DNA from: Bacteroidales bacterium UBA5833
GTDB taxonomy: Bacteria; Bacteroidota; Bacteroidia; Bacteroidales; Lentimicrobiaceae
NCBI GenBank assembly: GCA_002433025.1
Contig: DJGZ01000060.1
Coordinates: 1 to 64,000 of the forward strand
Length of the DNA stretch: 64,000 nucleotides
Direction: 5' to 3'
Shown: piece by piece, positions 1 to 9,117 of the stretch
Position numbering within the stretch: position 1 is the first letter of the stretch
Layout of the letters: every line of letters starts with the position of its first letter
Notes under the pieces: generated by a model
Told to the model about the DNA's origin: nothing
What the model saw: the letters and a program-made list of their open reading frames with translations, nothing else
The model's database searches: none
Translations under genes and position numbers: made by a program

Positions 1-544
1 TAACCCTGGGCTGAGCCCGGGGTAATCCGGATCCGACGGGAGCTCAGCCCAGAAGGGGCGATATCCCCTAACGCGTGTCGCAGCCCCGTGGACCTCAGGC
101 CGTGCAGAGAGCACAGCCCTGAAAGAGCGTCATCCATTAACCCTGGGCTGAGCCCGGGGTAATCCGGATGCGACGGAAGCTCAGCCCAGAAGAGGCGAAA
201 TCCCCTAACGTGTGGCTCAGCCCCGTGGAGTCCAGTCCAGGTGGGAGATTAGCCCCGAAGGGGCGCCATTCATTAACCCTGGGCGGAGCCCGGGGTAATC
301 CGGATCCGACGGGAGATTAGCCCTGAAGGGGCGATATCCCCTAACGCGTGGGTTAGCCCCGTGAACCTCAGATCCGGCAAAGAGTACAGCCCCGAAGGGG
401 CGACATCCCCTAACGCTTGGCGCAGCCCCGTGAACCTCAGATCTGGCAGAGAGCAAAGCCCCGAAGGGGCGATATCCCTTAACTCGGGGCGTAGCCCCGT
501 GGAGTCTGTCCCCCGCAGAAAGTACAGCCCTGAAGGGGCGTAAT
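1..544 (+). repeat. REP-like hairpin array, left of the transposase
   Basis: Eight copies of a 15-bp imperfect palindrome (AGCCCTGAAGGGGCG-like) start at 46, 115, 183, 251, 319, 388, 457 and 526, a regular 68-69 bp period. Spacers are of two related kinds. One carries a second hairpin built on CCTGGGC...GCCCGGGG (spacers starting at 1, 130 and 266). The other has a weaker AACGCGTG...AGCCCCGTG element. They run B A B A B A A A. The array probably continues beyond the left edge. The palindromes are the reverse complement of those on the other side of the transposase gene. Short reading frames through this array have repeat-driven composition and are not genes. Confidence 0.9.
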
Positions 545-546
545 CA

Positions 547-999
547 CTAATCCCAGACGTATCTCTCATCATACTCAATTCCATACTTCTCCAGAAATTC
601 CAGATACTCCTCTTCAAAAGTTAACTTCCTGTGATGTGCATGCTGATTCTCAATATAGGCCTTTACGACATCAACTTCAGCCGGGTTAACTGAGAAAGCC
701 CCGTAACCATTCTGCCAGTAAAAGTTCTTTAATGAGGGATCTTTGGTTTTAATCCATTTTGATGAATGGGATTTGACCTCTTCCAGCAGTTTTGCCAGGG
801 CTACATTTTTTGACAGCATACAGAGAATATGCACGTGATTGGTGTATCCGCCGATCTTCAGCGGCTGGCAGTCCAGGTTTTTACAGATGCCTCCCAGGTA
901 GCTGTGCAGTTCAGCTTCGGTGGGTGGGTGGATCAGATGTACACGATGCTTGGTGCTGAAGGTGATGTGCAGGTAATTTTTAACCAATGATTGTCCCAT
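547..999 (-). mobile_element. REP-associated IS200/IS605-type HUH transposase (TnpA/RAYT)
   Basis: This 150-residue single-domain Y1 transposase is predicted to nick and rejoin single-stranded DNA at hairpins. The HUH metal-binding motif is His55-Val-His57 (context NHVHIL). The candidate catalytic tyrosine is Tyr115 with Gln119 in AYIENQ, followed by HH. Length is normal for the family. No TnpB or other accessory gene is present, as is typical of domesticated REP-associated transposases. The last hairpin of the left array ends 6 bp beyond the TAG stop, and the first hairpin of the right array lies 14 bp upstream of the ATG, so both ends abut repeats. A 19-bp inverted repeat (526-544 against 1010-1028, 18 of 19 identical) brackets the gene. 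The family call is secure; present mobility is unknown. Confidence 0.88.
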
Positions 1000-1009
1000 G
1001 TTGTTTTGT

Positions 1010-1682
1010 ATTACGCCCTTTCAGGGCTTGGTTTGTATTAGTTTTCCTTTACGATGGGCGGAGCCCATCGATATTATCTTATGCCCTTTCAGGGCTTTAG
1101 CTGATTTCTTTTGCGATTGGCTCAGCCTGACGTTTTTATCTTTCGCCCCTTCAGGGCTTGGTTTATATCTGGATTTCTTTTACGGTGGGCTTCTCCCGCC
1201 GGTATTAGCTTTCGCCCTTTCAGGGCTTTAGCTGATTTCTTTTGCGATTGGCTCTGCCTTACATTTTTATCTTTCGCCCTTTCAGGGCTTGGTTTATATC
1301 TGGTTTTCTTTTACGGCGGGCTTCTCCCGCCGGTATTATCTTTCGCCCTTACAGGGCTCAGGCTGATTTCTTTAGTGATTGGCTCTGCCTGATGTTTTTG
1401 TATTTCGCCCCTTCAGGGCTTGGTTTATATCTGGTTTTCTTTTAAGGCTGGCTTCTCCCGCCGGTATTATCTTTCGCCCTTTCAGAGCTCAGGCTGATTT
1501 CTTTAGTGATTGGCTCTGCCTGACGTTTTTATCTTTCGCCCTTTCAGGGCTTGGTTCATATCTGGTTTTCTTTTACGGCGGGCTTCTCCCGCCGGTATTA
1601 TCTTATGCCCTTTCAGGGTTTTAGCTGATTTCTTTTGCGATTAGCTCTGCCTTACATTTTTATCTTTCGCCCCTTCAGGGCT
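1010..1682 (-). repeat. REP-like higher-order hairpin array, right of the transposase
   Basis: Eleven copies of CGCCCTTTCAGGGCT, the reverse complement of the left-array palindrome, start at 1014, 1082, 1144, 1213, 1275, 1344, 1406, 1475, 1537, 1606 and 1668. The spacing alternates 68/62, 69/62, 69/62, 69/62, 69/62. The true unit is therefore a dimer of about 131 bp, present five times plus a terminal hairpin. The long spacer carries a second hairpin (GGCGGG...CCCGCC; in the first unit a perfect 8-bp stem at 1052-1059/1063-1070). The short spacer contains TTGCGATTGGCTCTGCC and has no strong stem. Long open frames through the array are repeat artefacts. Confidence 0.9.
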
Positions 1683-2014
1683 TATCCAGAATCCTTAAAA
1701 AAATGTGAAATAAGGATTGATTGGTTAATAATCAGAATATCCAGTTCTAAGGTAGTCAATTTTTAGTTCAGGGAATCGGAGTTATTATAATTCAGTGAAG
1801 TTTATAATGGCATTACTCAACAATAGACAGATTTGGTTAATTTGAAGAATAAATTCATGGTGATGAAGCAATAAAATACCGGTGGCTGAGTTTAGCATCT
1901 GAGTATACGGTTTAAGCTTTGTATTAATTCAGCTAGCTTTGCCTTAATAATGGATGTCATTTTTTATGTATTGATAGGTTCCTTAAATACTTTACACACG
2001 CTTATTCTAAAATT
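1683..2014. other. Intergenic, AT-rich; no gene seen
   Basis: About 330 bp between the right repeat array and the beta-helix protein. I see no tRNA, terminator or convincing open frame. A TAGCTTTG sequence at 1934-1941 fits the TAnnTTTG -7 consensus, but the upstream TTTG (1918-1921) is too close to be its -33 partner, so a promoter here is only a weak possibility. Confidence 0.4.
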
Positions 2015-3634
2015 ATGAAAATCAATCTTATTTTCACATTATTGTTGATGATGCTGTCCCCTTTGACCCAGCTTAAATGTCAGACAATTTATGTTTCAGA
2101 TACCATTGAACCCGGCACTGTCTGGAATGCTGATACGGTAAAAGTTATCGGAGATGTCATTGTGCCACAGGGAGTTAAACTTCAGATTAACTCAGGCACT
2201 TATGTTGAGTTTCAAGGCTATTTTAAACTTGATATATCAGGCAGTATCAGCGCTTTGGGCATGTTGAATGATATCATTGTTTTTACAAACTTCGACACAA
2301 CCGGTTTTATTACCGACACTTTGTCTTCAGCTGGCGGCTGGGCTGGCATCCGGTTACATAATAACATTGTATCTCCGGACAGTGCAGTATTTGAATACTG
2401 CAAAATTCAGTTTGCCAAAAAGTTTGGTGAATATGCCGGGGATATTATGGGTGGCGCTATCCGGGCTGAAAATTTCGGAAACCTTATCGTCAGAAATAGT
2501 GAATTAAACTCAAATATGGTTATTTGTTACACTACCGGGGTGTATGGAGCAGCAGGAGGTGCCATTTATTGTAAAAATGTAAATCAGGTTCACATAGAAA
2601 ATAACATCTTCTTGAATAACAGATCATTTGATGTAGGGGGAGCAATTTGTATCAACGAGGGGTGCCATACCAGAATCGACAGAAATACTTTTAAAGAAAA
2701 TACAGCGAAGTGGTGGAAAATCAGTGGTGGATGGATTTTCATAGGTGGAGCCGGGGGAGCCATCAGTACTTTTGATGCATTTGCCTATAGTCCGACCATA
2801 AGCAACAACTACTGTTTCAATAATCAATCTATAACTGGAATTATATATACCAGTAATCCGGAGGCCCTTGTCTATAACAATGTAATTTGCAATAATAACG
2901 GCGTCGGATTTTTTGACGGACATCAGGGATCGGTTACACGGATATTTAACAACACCATTGTGAACAACGCTTCCTTAAGCGGAGGTATCGAGCTGTTTTC
3001 CAGGGCGCGTGTCTATAACAATATATGTTGGGGAAATGAGCGTTACCCCGGCCAGGTCAGTGATCAGATTAATATGGAGAACGCAACATTGGGTTATCAA
3101 CTCTTCAACAATTGTGTTGAGCATGGTAATGGCGGAACAAATTCTATACATGAATATCCGGAATTTATACTACCGACTCCTGGCGCAGGATTACAGTATG
3201 ATGGTTTCGATGCCGACTGGAATCTATTAGATGTATCACCCTGTGTGAATCATGGGGCAGCCGATACAACCGGACTTCATATTCCAGCCATTGACATTTT
3301 GGGTAATCCAAGAATAATAGGGACTGCCATAGAAATGGGCGCTTACGAAAACATAAATGTCATTACCAATATTGTGATTAACCCCAGAGGCTCTGAAAGT
3401 TCCGGGGTCTTTCCGAACCCCGGACACTCAAGCCTTACTGTTTTTACTGATATTCCGAATTCCGGATTCCAATTATTTAATGTTTCCGGCTCACTTGTAT
3501 TAAACCAGACGATTGCCGGAAGTGAGATTAGTATGGATGTTGGATCGCTGGAGCCAGGAATTTACGTCTATCGGATCATTTCAGAGGTGAATGGAATTAT
3601 AGTAAAAACGGGAAAATGGATAAAAGTCTCCTGA
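2015..3634 (+). CDS. Secreted beta-helix protein with T9SS C-terminal sorting domain
   Basis: A 539-residue exported protein. Residues 1-23 are a signal peptide (hydrophobic LIFTLLLMML core). The middle, roughly 60-400, has the Asn-rich irregular repeats (NNxF, YNNxI, IENNIF) of a right-handed parallel beta-helix. Around 405-450 comes a SPCVNHG...DILGNPR...EMGAYE stretch, as in choice-of-anchor Q proteins. The last ~75 residues form a type A T9SS sorting domain beginning VFPNPG and ending in a basic KxGKWIKVS strand. It is therefore predicted to cross the outer membrane by T9SS and be attached or released at the cell surface. No carbohydrate-active catalytic signature was recognised; the ligand is unknown. 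It appears monocistronic. Confidence 0.85.
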   Translation: MKINLIFTLLLMMLSPLTQLKCQTIYVSDTIEPGTVWNADTVKVIGDVIVPQGVKLQINSGTYVEFQGYFKLDISGSISALGMLNDIIVFTNFDTTGFITDTLSSAGGWAGIRLHNNIVSPDSAVFEYCKIQFAKKFGEYAGDIMGGAIRAENFGNLIVRNSELNSNMVICYTTGVYGAAGGAIYCKNVNQVHIENNIFLNNRSFDVGGAICINEGCHTRIDRNTFKENTAKWWKISGGWIFIGGAGGAISTFDAFAYSPTISNNYCFNNQSITGIIYTSNPEALVYNNVICNNNGVGFFDGHQGSVTRIFNNTIVNNASLSGGIELFSRARVYNNICWGNERYPGQVSDQINMENATLGYQLFNNCVEHGNGGTNSIHEYPEFILPTPGAGLQYDGFDADWNLLDVSPCVNHGAADTTGLHIPAIDILGNPRIIGTAIEMGAYENINVITNIVINPRGSESSGVFPNPGHSSLTVFTDIPNSGFQLFNVSGSLVLNQTIAGSEISMDVGSLEPGIYVYRIISEVNGIIVKTGKWIKVS

Positions 3635-3883
3635 TATCTTAATTTTGAGAACTTTGTTTCAGGTTAAAAGTCTTTTGTCAGGTCAGGTTCATTCGGACAA
3701 AAATTTAGTCTGTGACTAATCATAGTGGATTATATACATTAGCGATTAATCAATGTTCCAAAACGGCTTGTATATAAAACGACTCACATTGATCATGGAC
3801 CTGAGAAATCAGCTTTCAGCGCAAAATCATTCTAAGAAGGGTGGTTCTCAGAACTATGGTATAATAAGTAGTTTTTGAATCCA

Positions 3884-5287
3884 TTACTTCCCGATACAGA
3901 ACTTCCCGAAAATATTCCCCAGCAGTTCTTCCGTGGTTACTTCGCCGGTAATGCTTCCAAGATGGTGCAGGGCCTGCCTGATATCGATGGCGATCAGGTC
4001 GGTGGGGAGATTCTCAGCAAATCCCTTTTCAATGCTTTCGATACTGAGCCCGGCGCGGGTCAGGGCTTCGTAATGCCTGAGGCTGTATACAATGGTCTGA
4101 TCTCCGGTTTCGCCGGAATGGGCTGTTTTCAGCAGGCGTTCGGTAATCAGGTTGATGTTTTCGTTGCGCTTGGCCGAAACAAACAAGGTGTCGAGTTCCA
4201 CCAGCTTTTTAAAGGAGTGGGGGGCCTCCAACAGCATATCCGTTTTGTTGGCCACCGGAATAATCTGTTTGTCAGGGTCTTCAAGCTGTGCCCGGATATC
4301 GGCTATGGCATCGTCAATCTCTTTTTCCGAAGCGGTGGTTATGTCAAAAACGTATAGTACCACAGCAGCCTGGTTCATCTTTTCATAAGTGCGTTCAATG
4401 CCGATGGTTTCTATGGGTTCATTCGTATGGCGAAGGCCGGCAGTATCTATAAAGCGGAAGGTTACCCCTTTAATGGCAATGGTATCTTCAATGGCATCAC
4501 GGGTGGTGCCGGGGATCTCGGAAACAATGGCCCTTTCCTCGTTCAGCAGGGCGTTCAGCAGGGTAGACTTGCCCACATTGGGTTTGCCGGCGATGGCTAC
4601 CGGAATGCCGTGTTTCATCACATTGCCCAGCGCAAAACTTGATTTCAGGTTTTCGATCTCGGTTTTGATGGTGGCCAGCAGTTTAAGCAGGCCGCTGCGG
4701 TCGGCAAATTCAACATCTTCTTCGCTGAAGTCAAGCTCCAGCTCAATCAGGGAGGCGAAATCGACCAGGCGCGCCCTGAGTTCCCTGATTTTCTCCGAAA
4801 ACCCGCCCCGCATCTGGTTGATGGCTAGTTTGTGGGAGGATTCGGAGTTGGAGGCGATCAGGTCGGCCACGGCCTCGGCCTGCGACAGGTCGAAGCGGTT
4901 GTGCATAAATGCCCTGAGGGTAAACTCTCCCGGCTCCGCCAGCCTTAAGCCATGCTGCAGCAACACTTCGATGATCTTTTGCTGGATGTAAACTGAACCA
5001 TGACAGGAAATCTCAACCACATCCTCGCCGGTGTAGGAGTTGGGCGCCCTGAAAACGGTGACCAGTACTTCGTCAATCACGCCGGCTTCGGTGCCGAAAG
5101 TGCCGAAATGCGCGGTATGTGAACCGGATGCTTCCAGCTTGAAATCATGGCGTTTAGGCTTGAAATATTGAGCGGCTGTCTTTATGGCGTCAGGTCCGGA
5201 GAGCCTGATGATGGCAATGGCACCCATGCCGGCAGGTGTTGATAAGGCGCAGATGGTATCGTCGGATGATAAATAGCTCAGGTTCAT
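3884..5287 (-). CDS. mnmE: tRNA uridine-5-carboxymethylaminomethyl modification GTPase MnmE
   Basis: MnmE works with MnmG to modify the wobble uridine of certain tRNAs (the cmnm5U pathway) in the cytoplasm. The 467 residues match the family length. There is an N-terminal tetrahydrofolate-binding domain (1-120, with SYTGEDVVEISCHG) and a helical middle domain interrupted by a GTPase. G1 is GKPNVGKS at 234-241, G2 TTRD at 261-264, G3 DTAG at 281-284, and G4 NKTD follows. The protein ends in the family's CIGK, whose Cys is conserved. It is transcribed divergently from sucD. A perfect -7 element, TAATTTTG, lies 77 bp upstream of the start. mnmG is not in the window. Confidence 0.97.
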   Translation of the reverse strand: MNLSYLSSDDTICALSTPAGMGAIAIIRLSGPDAIKTAAQYFKPKRHDFKLEASGSHTAHFGTFGTEAGVIDEVLVTVFRAPNSYTGEDVVEISCHGSVYIQQKIIEVLLQHGLRLAEPGEFTLRAFMHNRFDLSQAEAVADLIASNSESSHKLAINQMRGGFSEKIRELRARLVDFASLIELELDFSEEDVEFADRSGLLKLLATIKTEIENLKSSFALGNVMKHGIPVAIAGKPNVGKSTLLNALLNEERAIVSEIPGTTRDAIEDTIAIKGVTFRFIDTAGLRHTNEPIETIGIERTYEKMNQAAVVLYVFDITTASEKEIDDAIADIRAQLEDPDKQIIPVANKTDMLLEAPHSFKKLVELDTLFVSAKRNENINLITERLLKTAHSGETGDQTIVYSLRHYEALTRAGLSIESIEKGFAENLPTDLIAIDIRQALHHLGSITGEVTTEELLGNIFGKFCIGK

Positions 5288-5363
5288 GGCGTCAGAATTT
5301 TCTATATTTTAGGCCTTCCAAAAGAATGATGGAATTTAAGCAATTTTTCAGGAAGTTGTTGAA

Positions 5364-5371
5364 CAAAATTA
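5364..5371 (-). promoter_or_regulatory. -7 element for mnmE
   Basis: On the minus strand this reads TAATTTTG, a perfect match to the Bacteroidota TAnnTTTG -7 consensus. The -33 position holds only TTTA-like sequence at 22 bp spacing. Confidence 0.5.
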
Positions 5372-5426
5372 GCTTTTTTTCATTTTAGCCTGTTAAATTT
5401 ACCAATTAAACCCGAAAGGCCTTTTC

Positions 5427-6299
5427 ATGAGCATCCTGGTTAACAAGAATTCTAAAGTGATCGTGCAGGGATTTACCGGCACCGAAGGAACATTTCACGC
5501 CTCCCAGATGATTGAATACGGCACCAATGTGGTCGGTGGCGTCACTCCCGGAAAGGGCGGAAGGTATCACCTGGGTAAGCCGGTATTCAATACGGTAAGC
5601 GATGCGGTGAAGGAAACCGGGGCTGACGTGTCCATCCTCTTTGTCCCGCCGGCATTTGCCGCGGATGCCATTATGGAAGCGGCCGATGCGGGAATAAAAG
5701 TCATCGTTTGCATCACCGAAGGGATTCCTGTTAAGGATATGATGATGGCGAAGGAGTACCTGAAGGGGCGCGACAGCCGGCTGATCGGGCCGAACTGTCC
5801 GGGCATTATCACCCCGGGTGAGGCCAAGATCGGGATTATGCCCGGATTTATCCATCAGAAAGGGGTGGTGGGCATTGTAAGCCGTTCAGGCACCCTTACC
5901 TATGAAGCCGTTGATCAGCTCACCAAAGCAGGACTGGGCCAGACCACCGCCATCGGAATCGGCGGCGACCCCATCAACGGGACTACCACCCGCGATGCCG
6001 TTGAGCTATTTATGAACGATCCCGAAACCAAAGGCATCGTGATGATCGGCGAAATCGGCGGCGGCATGGAAGCTGAGGCTGCATACTGGATCAAAGCGCA
6101 CGGCACCAAGCCGGTGGTCAGCTTTATCGCCGGGGCCACCGCGCCCAAAGGCCGTACCATGGGCCATGCCGGAGCCATCGTGGGAGGAGCTTCCGATACC
6201 GCCGAAGCCAAGAAAGCCATCCTGCGCGAATGCGGGGTGCATGTGGTGGATTCCCCGGCCGAAATCGGCGCTAAAATGCTGGAGGTGCTCAAAGGATAA
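5427..6299 (+). CDS. sucD: Succinate-CoA ligase (ADP-forming) subunit alpha
   Basis: The alpha subunit of succinyl-CoA synthetase binds CoA and carries the phosphohistidine in the step succinyl-CoA + ADP + Pi to succinate + CoA + ATP. At 290 residues it has the usual length. It shows the CoA-binding N-terminal Rossmann fold (VIVQGFTGTEGTFH), the GGVTPGKGG loop (37-45), GPNCPGII, SRSGTLTYE, and the active-site GHAGAIVGG with His247. The beta subunit gene (sucC) is not adjacent, although the two are often neighbours. Codon use is notably GC-rich here. A terminator hairpin follows the stop codon. Confidence 0.96.
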   Translation: MSILVNKNSKVIVQGFTGTEGTFHASQMIEYGTNVVGGVTPGKGGRYHLGKPVFNTVSDAVKETGADVSILFVPPAFAADAIMEAADAGIKVIVCITEGIPVKDMMMAKEYLKGRDSRLIGPNCPGIITPGEAKIGIMPGFIHQKGVVGIVSRSGTLTYEAVDQLTKAGLGQTTAIGIGGDPINGTTTRDAVELFMNDPETKGIVMIGEIGGGMEAEAAYWIKAHGTKPVVSFIAGATAPKGRTMGHAGAIVGGASDTAEAKKAILRECGVHVVDSPAEIGAKMLEVLKG

Positions 6300-6319
6300 T
6301 TTTCTTTGCAGATATAAAA

Positions 6320-6347
6320 AACAGCCGGGTCGGAAAGCCTGGCTGTT
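6320..6347. terminator. Bidirectional intrinsic terminator
   Basis: AACAGCC pairs with GGCTGTT across a 14-base loop, flanked by an A-run on the left and TTTTG on the right. It sits between the convergent sucD and the beta-helix lipoprotein gene and could serve both. Confidence 0.7.
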
Positions 6348-6366
6348 TTGTTAGGTAGCTGCCGGA

Positions 6367-7815
6367 TTACTTTTTCCGGTTTTCCTCACTGAATTCATAC
6401 GCGCCGATATCGGGCGCCGTGTCAGCGGTGCGCAGCCTGCCGTCAATATCCTCCTGCAGATTGATAAATGCACCGTTAAGTACACCGGCATTCCCTTTGT
6501 TGATCAGGGAGGAAACCAGCGTATCAGGTTGGTACTGTGCCTGGTAAGGATCGCGGAACCAGGGGTTCTGATTTTTCAGGGAGCCGGGGAATTTTTCAGC
6601 ATCTGTGATATCGGCTTCCGTTTTCAGCAGGCAGTTTTCGAAACGGTAGTTAAAGACCCCGCCGCTGCTGTGCTGGTCGAAGGTGATCTCTTCGTTTTTC
6701 TCCCCGTAAATGGCGCAGTTGCCGAAGTAAGCCTGTTCCAGCGGCCTGAGTTGTACTTTGCCTGTATTGTCAAAATAGTAGTTGTTCAGCACCAGTGCGG
6801 TTTCCCTCCGGAAGGATTTATTCCAGAAATTACCGACAGTGCAGTGCCTGAAATCGTATCTGCCGCCCAGCGTCAGGGCCAGTGACCGGGTCCCGCAGTT
6901 GCCGATCACGCAGTTTGCCGCTTCTATGGTGGTTCCCTGACCCAGTATGCCGGTTTTGCTCATATTGTAAATCAGCGAGTTGCTGATTCTCAGGGTAGGG
7001 TTGGGCGAATTGCCGGTGGTATCGGCATGGATGCCCACTTCACCGTTGCGGATAACGGCATAATTAAACTCGTTGTTGATGCTGCCCGCATAGAGCCATA
7101 TGCGTCCCCACTGCCCGGGGATATCGCGGTAGTAATCTTCCAGCCTGTCGCCTTCAAAAATCACCGGATTTTCGCGGGTACCGTTCACTTTGATGGTGGC
7201 ATCGCGGTATACCATAAGGATGGCCCCGCTGTGCAGGTGCACCCGGGCGCCCGCTTCCACCGAAAGGGTGTAGAGTGAATCAACGATCAGGTAACCGTAA
7301 ATGACATGTGGCTTCTCCGGGGTGAACACATAATCGCTTCCGATAATCCCGTTTCTGTAAAAATAAGCATCCTGTCCCCAGGCCACCAGCTTCACATCCT
7401 GAATATTGCCGTTGGTGGTAAACACGATGCTGTCATTCTGAATCAGCGGGGCATCGGCCTGGTTGGGGTCTATCGTGACTTTCACAAAAACGAAAAGGGA
7501 GTCTTTACCGGCAATTTCAAGATCCCTGATCTCCGTGGCAGCGATGCCGTCGATGTTCATCCTGAACGGTGAACTACTGCCGCGCGCAAGCCTTACAGAG
7601 CTGACGTTGACCTTGTTGTCGGAAGGATTGTAGATCATAAACACCCTTGTGGAAGACCCAACAGTGGTGAATACTGTGTCGAAAAAAACGGTATCTGCTG
7701 AGAATGACAGATTCAGATCCGGATTATTGTCAAATTTATCATCTTTCTGACAGGATGCGAAAAAAAGTAAAGCAAGCACCGGTAACAACCCGGCCAGGAA
7801 TCGGTATCGTTTCAT
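6367..7815 (-). CDS. Beta-helix lipoprotein, function unknown
   Basis: A 482-residue lipoprotein. A signal peptide with lipobox LFFASC gives an acylated Cys near residue 22, followed by acidic residues. The N-terminal third resembles a beta-sandwich (DTVFTTVGSSTRVFMIYNPSDNKVNV). The remainder has right-handed beta-helix character (Asn-rich turns, SNSLIYN, NCVIGNC) and ends in NLQEDIDGRLR...DIGAYEF, as in choice-of-anchor Q proteins. The ATG at 7813-7815 is chosen because it begins a clean signal peptide and because a perfect TACCTTTG -7 element overlaps the codon of the alternative upstream start. Its fold resembles that of the T9SS protein at the left of the window. Likely cell-envelope; substrate not apparent. 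Confidence 0.75.
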   Translation of the reverse strand: MKRYRFLAGLLPVLALLFFASCQKDDKFDNNPDLNLSFSADTVFFDTVFTTVGSSTRVFMIYNPSDNKVNVSSVRLARGSSSPFRMNIDGIAATEIRDLEIAGKDSLFVFVKVTIDPNQADAPLIQNDSIVFTTNGNIQDVKLVAWGQDAYFYRNGIIGSDYVFTPEKPHVIYGYLIVDSLYTLSVEAGARVHLHSGAILMVYRDATIKVNGTRENPVIFEGDRLEDYYRDIPGQWGRIWLYAGSINNEFNYAVIRNGEVGIHADTTGNSPNPTLRISNSLIYNMSKTGILGQGTTIEAANCVIGNCGTRSLALTLGGRYDFRHCTVGNFWNKSFRRETALVLNNYYFDNTGKVQLRPLEQAYFGNCAIYGEKNEEITFDQHSSGGVFNYRFENCLLKTEADITDAEKFPGSLKNQNPWFRDPYQAQYQPDTLVSSLINKGNAGVLNGAFINLQEDIDGRLRTADTAPDIGAYEFSEENRKK

Positions 7816-7833
7816 GAATTCGGTTTGATGTTG

Positions 7834-7841
7834 CAAAGGTA
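7834..7841 (-). promoter_or_regulatory. -7 element for the beta-helix lipoprotein
   Basis: TACCTTTG on the minus strand, a perfect TAnnTTTG match 18 bp before the chosen ATG. No TTTG is visible at the -33 position. It excludes the start codon 21 bp further upstream. Confidence 0.5.
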
Positions 7842-7926
7842 ACGATTCAGCCGGTACCTGTATTGTTCTATTGCATGGAAGTGGTTGATTTCCTTGATTA
7901 ACATATCTTGGCGGGCAGACCGTGAA

Positions 7927-9117
7927 TTATTTCCGGGATCCCTGGTAATTCAGCTGCTGAAGTTGCCGGTCGCGGTATTGATTCTGGAACATACCGAAAC
8001 TGAGCCGGATACTTACCACATGCCCCTTTTTGTCAAAGAGTTTGTTCAGGGTGTAATCCACCATATTGTACCGGGCCTGAACGGCAAGGTAAGAGCTTTT
8101 GGCCACCGGAAAGCGGTAACCTCCGCCGATGCTGAAGTTATAGCTGTTGGCCGAAGCTGTTTCCTCCTCATCGTTGCCGTCGGTATTGAACATGGTGAAA
8201 CCATCATATCCGGCGCCGGCGGTAAAGAAAGGGGTGAAACGCAGATTGCTGAGCAGGTCGCGGGTGTATTCTACTGCAATATAGCCGCCGGTGAAGTCAT
8301 TGGTCAGCTCCTGAGGTCCGTTTTTCTCCTTCCTTGCCAGATAGGATTCCGGGGTTTTGATAAACTTCACACCAAGAACAAGTTCGTAAAGGTTTTCCTT
8401 CATTTTGAGGCCGTAGGTCATCCCCAGCTCGGGATGCACGCCCATGGATGCAAGCGGCCCGGTTGGGATCCAGGTGCCGCCATAAAATGAAAGGCTGAGG
8501 GAAGGCAGATTCAGCACATTACTGAGTTCTTCATTGTAGTGCTTTCCGGGAACCGTTTCGCGATAAGGGGAAGTGGTCAGCAATTGGAAAACAGTGTCAG
8601 TCTGTCCTGAATAGAAAAGGCAAAGCAGGTATTCCAATGAACCGGGCTCATAATCAGCTTTAATTGCTGATGCCAGGTCCATCGTCCACTTATCCAGCTC
8701 ACCCCCGACAGGAACATAGTCGAAGGATGACTGATAATAATTGTAAACATGGGTGTTCTCTCCCCTGATTAAATCCATGCGGCTGTCAAACGCGCGCATA
8801 TACCTCAGGAAATTCTGGTCCAGCAATGATTCATCAAAATAATGCAGTTCGAGTGAAAGAAGAATATTTGTGCGGGTTACGGGCTCGGTACTGCCACATT
8901 TTTCTCCCCAGTACGAAAGTACCAGCAGCGCCGAATCCATCAGCCCTTCCTGATGGTACCAGGGAATATATTCTGAACTGTTCAGTGAAATGTCCTGGCA
9001 GGAAATCTGACGCCGCGTCAGCATATTTTCCAGTTCATCCTGCGAACAGGCTTCCGGTACAATGGTAAATGAAAAGGCCAGGGTCAGCGCAATTCCGGCT
9101 AAAGACGTAAGTTTCAT
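7927..9117 (-). CDS. Hypothetical outer-membrane beta-barrel-like protein
   Basis: A 396-residue protein with a signal peptide (MKLTSLAGIALTLAFSF...ACSQ). Residues ~20-190 are helical and acidic, with several Tyr/Trp. Residues ~200-396 are rich in alternating aromatic and glycine strands (SLSFYGGTWIPTG, GGYIAVEYTRDL, FFTAGAGYDGFTMF, YNFSIGGGYRF, VQARYNM, IRLSFGMF), as in a porin-like beta-barrel. No named family was recognised. A second possible ATG lies 30 bp upstream; the start used here gives the more typical signal peptide. A close-to-consensus promoter precedes it. Confidence 0.7.
   Translation of the reverse strand: MKLTSLAGIALTLAFSFTIVPEACSQDELENMLTRRQISCQDISLNSSEYIPWYHQEGLMDSALLVLSYWGEKCGSTEPVTRTNILLSLELHYFDESLLDQNFLRYMRAFDSRMDLIRGENTHVYNYYQSSFDYVPVGGELDKWTMDLASAIKADYEPGSLEYLLCLFYSGQTDTVFQLLTTSPYRETVPGKHYNEELSNVLNLPSLSLSFYGGTWIPTGPLASMGVHPELGMTYGLKMKENLYELVLGVKFIKTPESYLARKEKNGPQELTNDFTGGYIAVEYTRDLLSNLRFTPFFTAGAGYDGFTMFNTDGNDEEETASANSYNFSIGGGYRFPVAKSSYLAVQARYNMVDYTLNKLFDKKGHVVSIRLSFGMFQNQYRDRQLQQLNYQGSRK

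Noticed and set aside
217..1624. Several 60-114 codon open frames inside the hairpin arrays
   Set aside because: Their protein sequences repeat with the DNA units (SGL, PFRA, LDFFYGG) and occur in several frames on both strands; they are artefacts of repetition.
1..1682. Regularly spaced repeats that might be a CRISPR array
   Set aside because: The spacers are themselves repeated, the period is 62-69 bp, the hairpins invert across a transposase gene and there are no cas genes.
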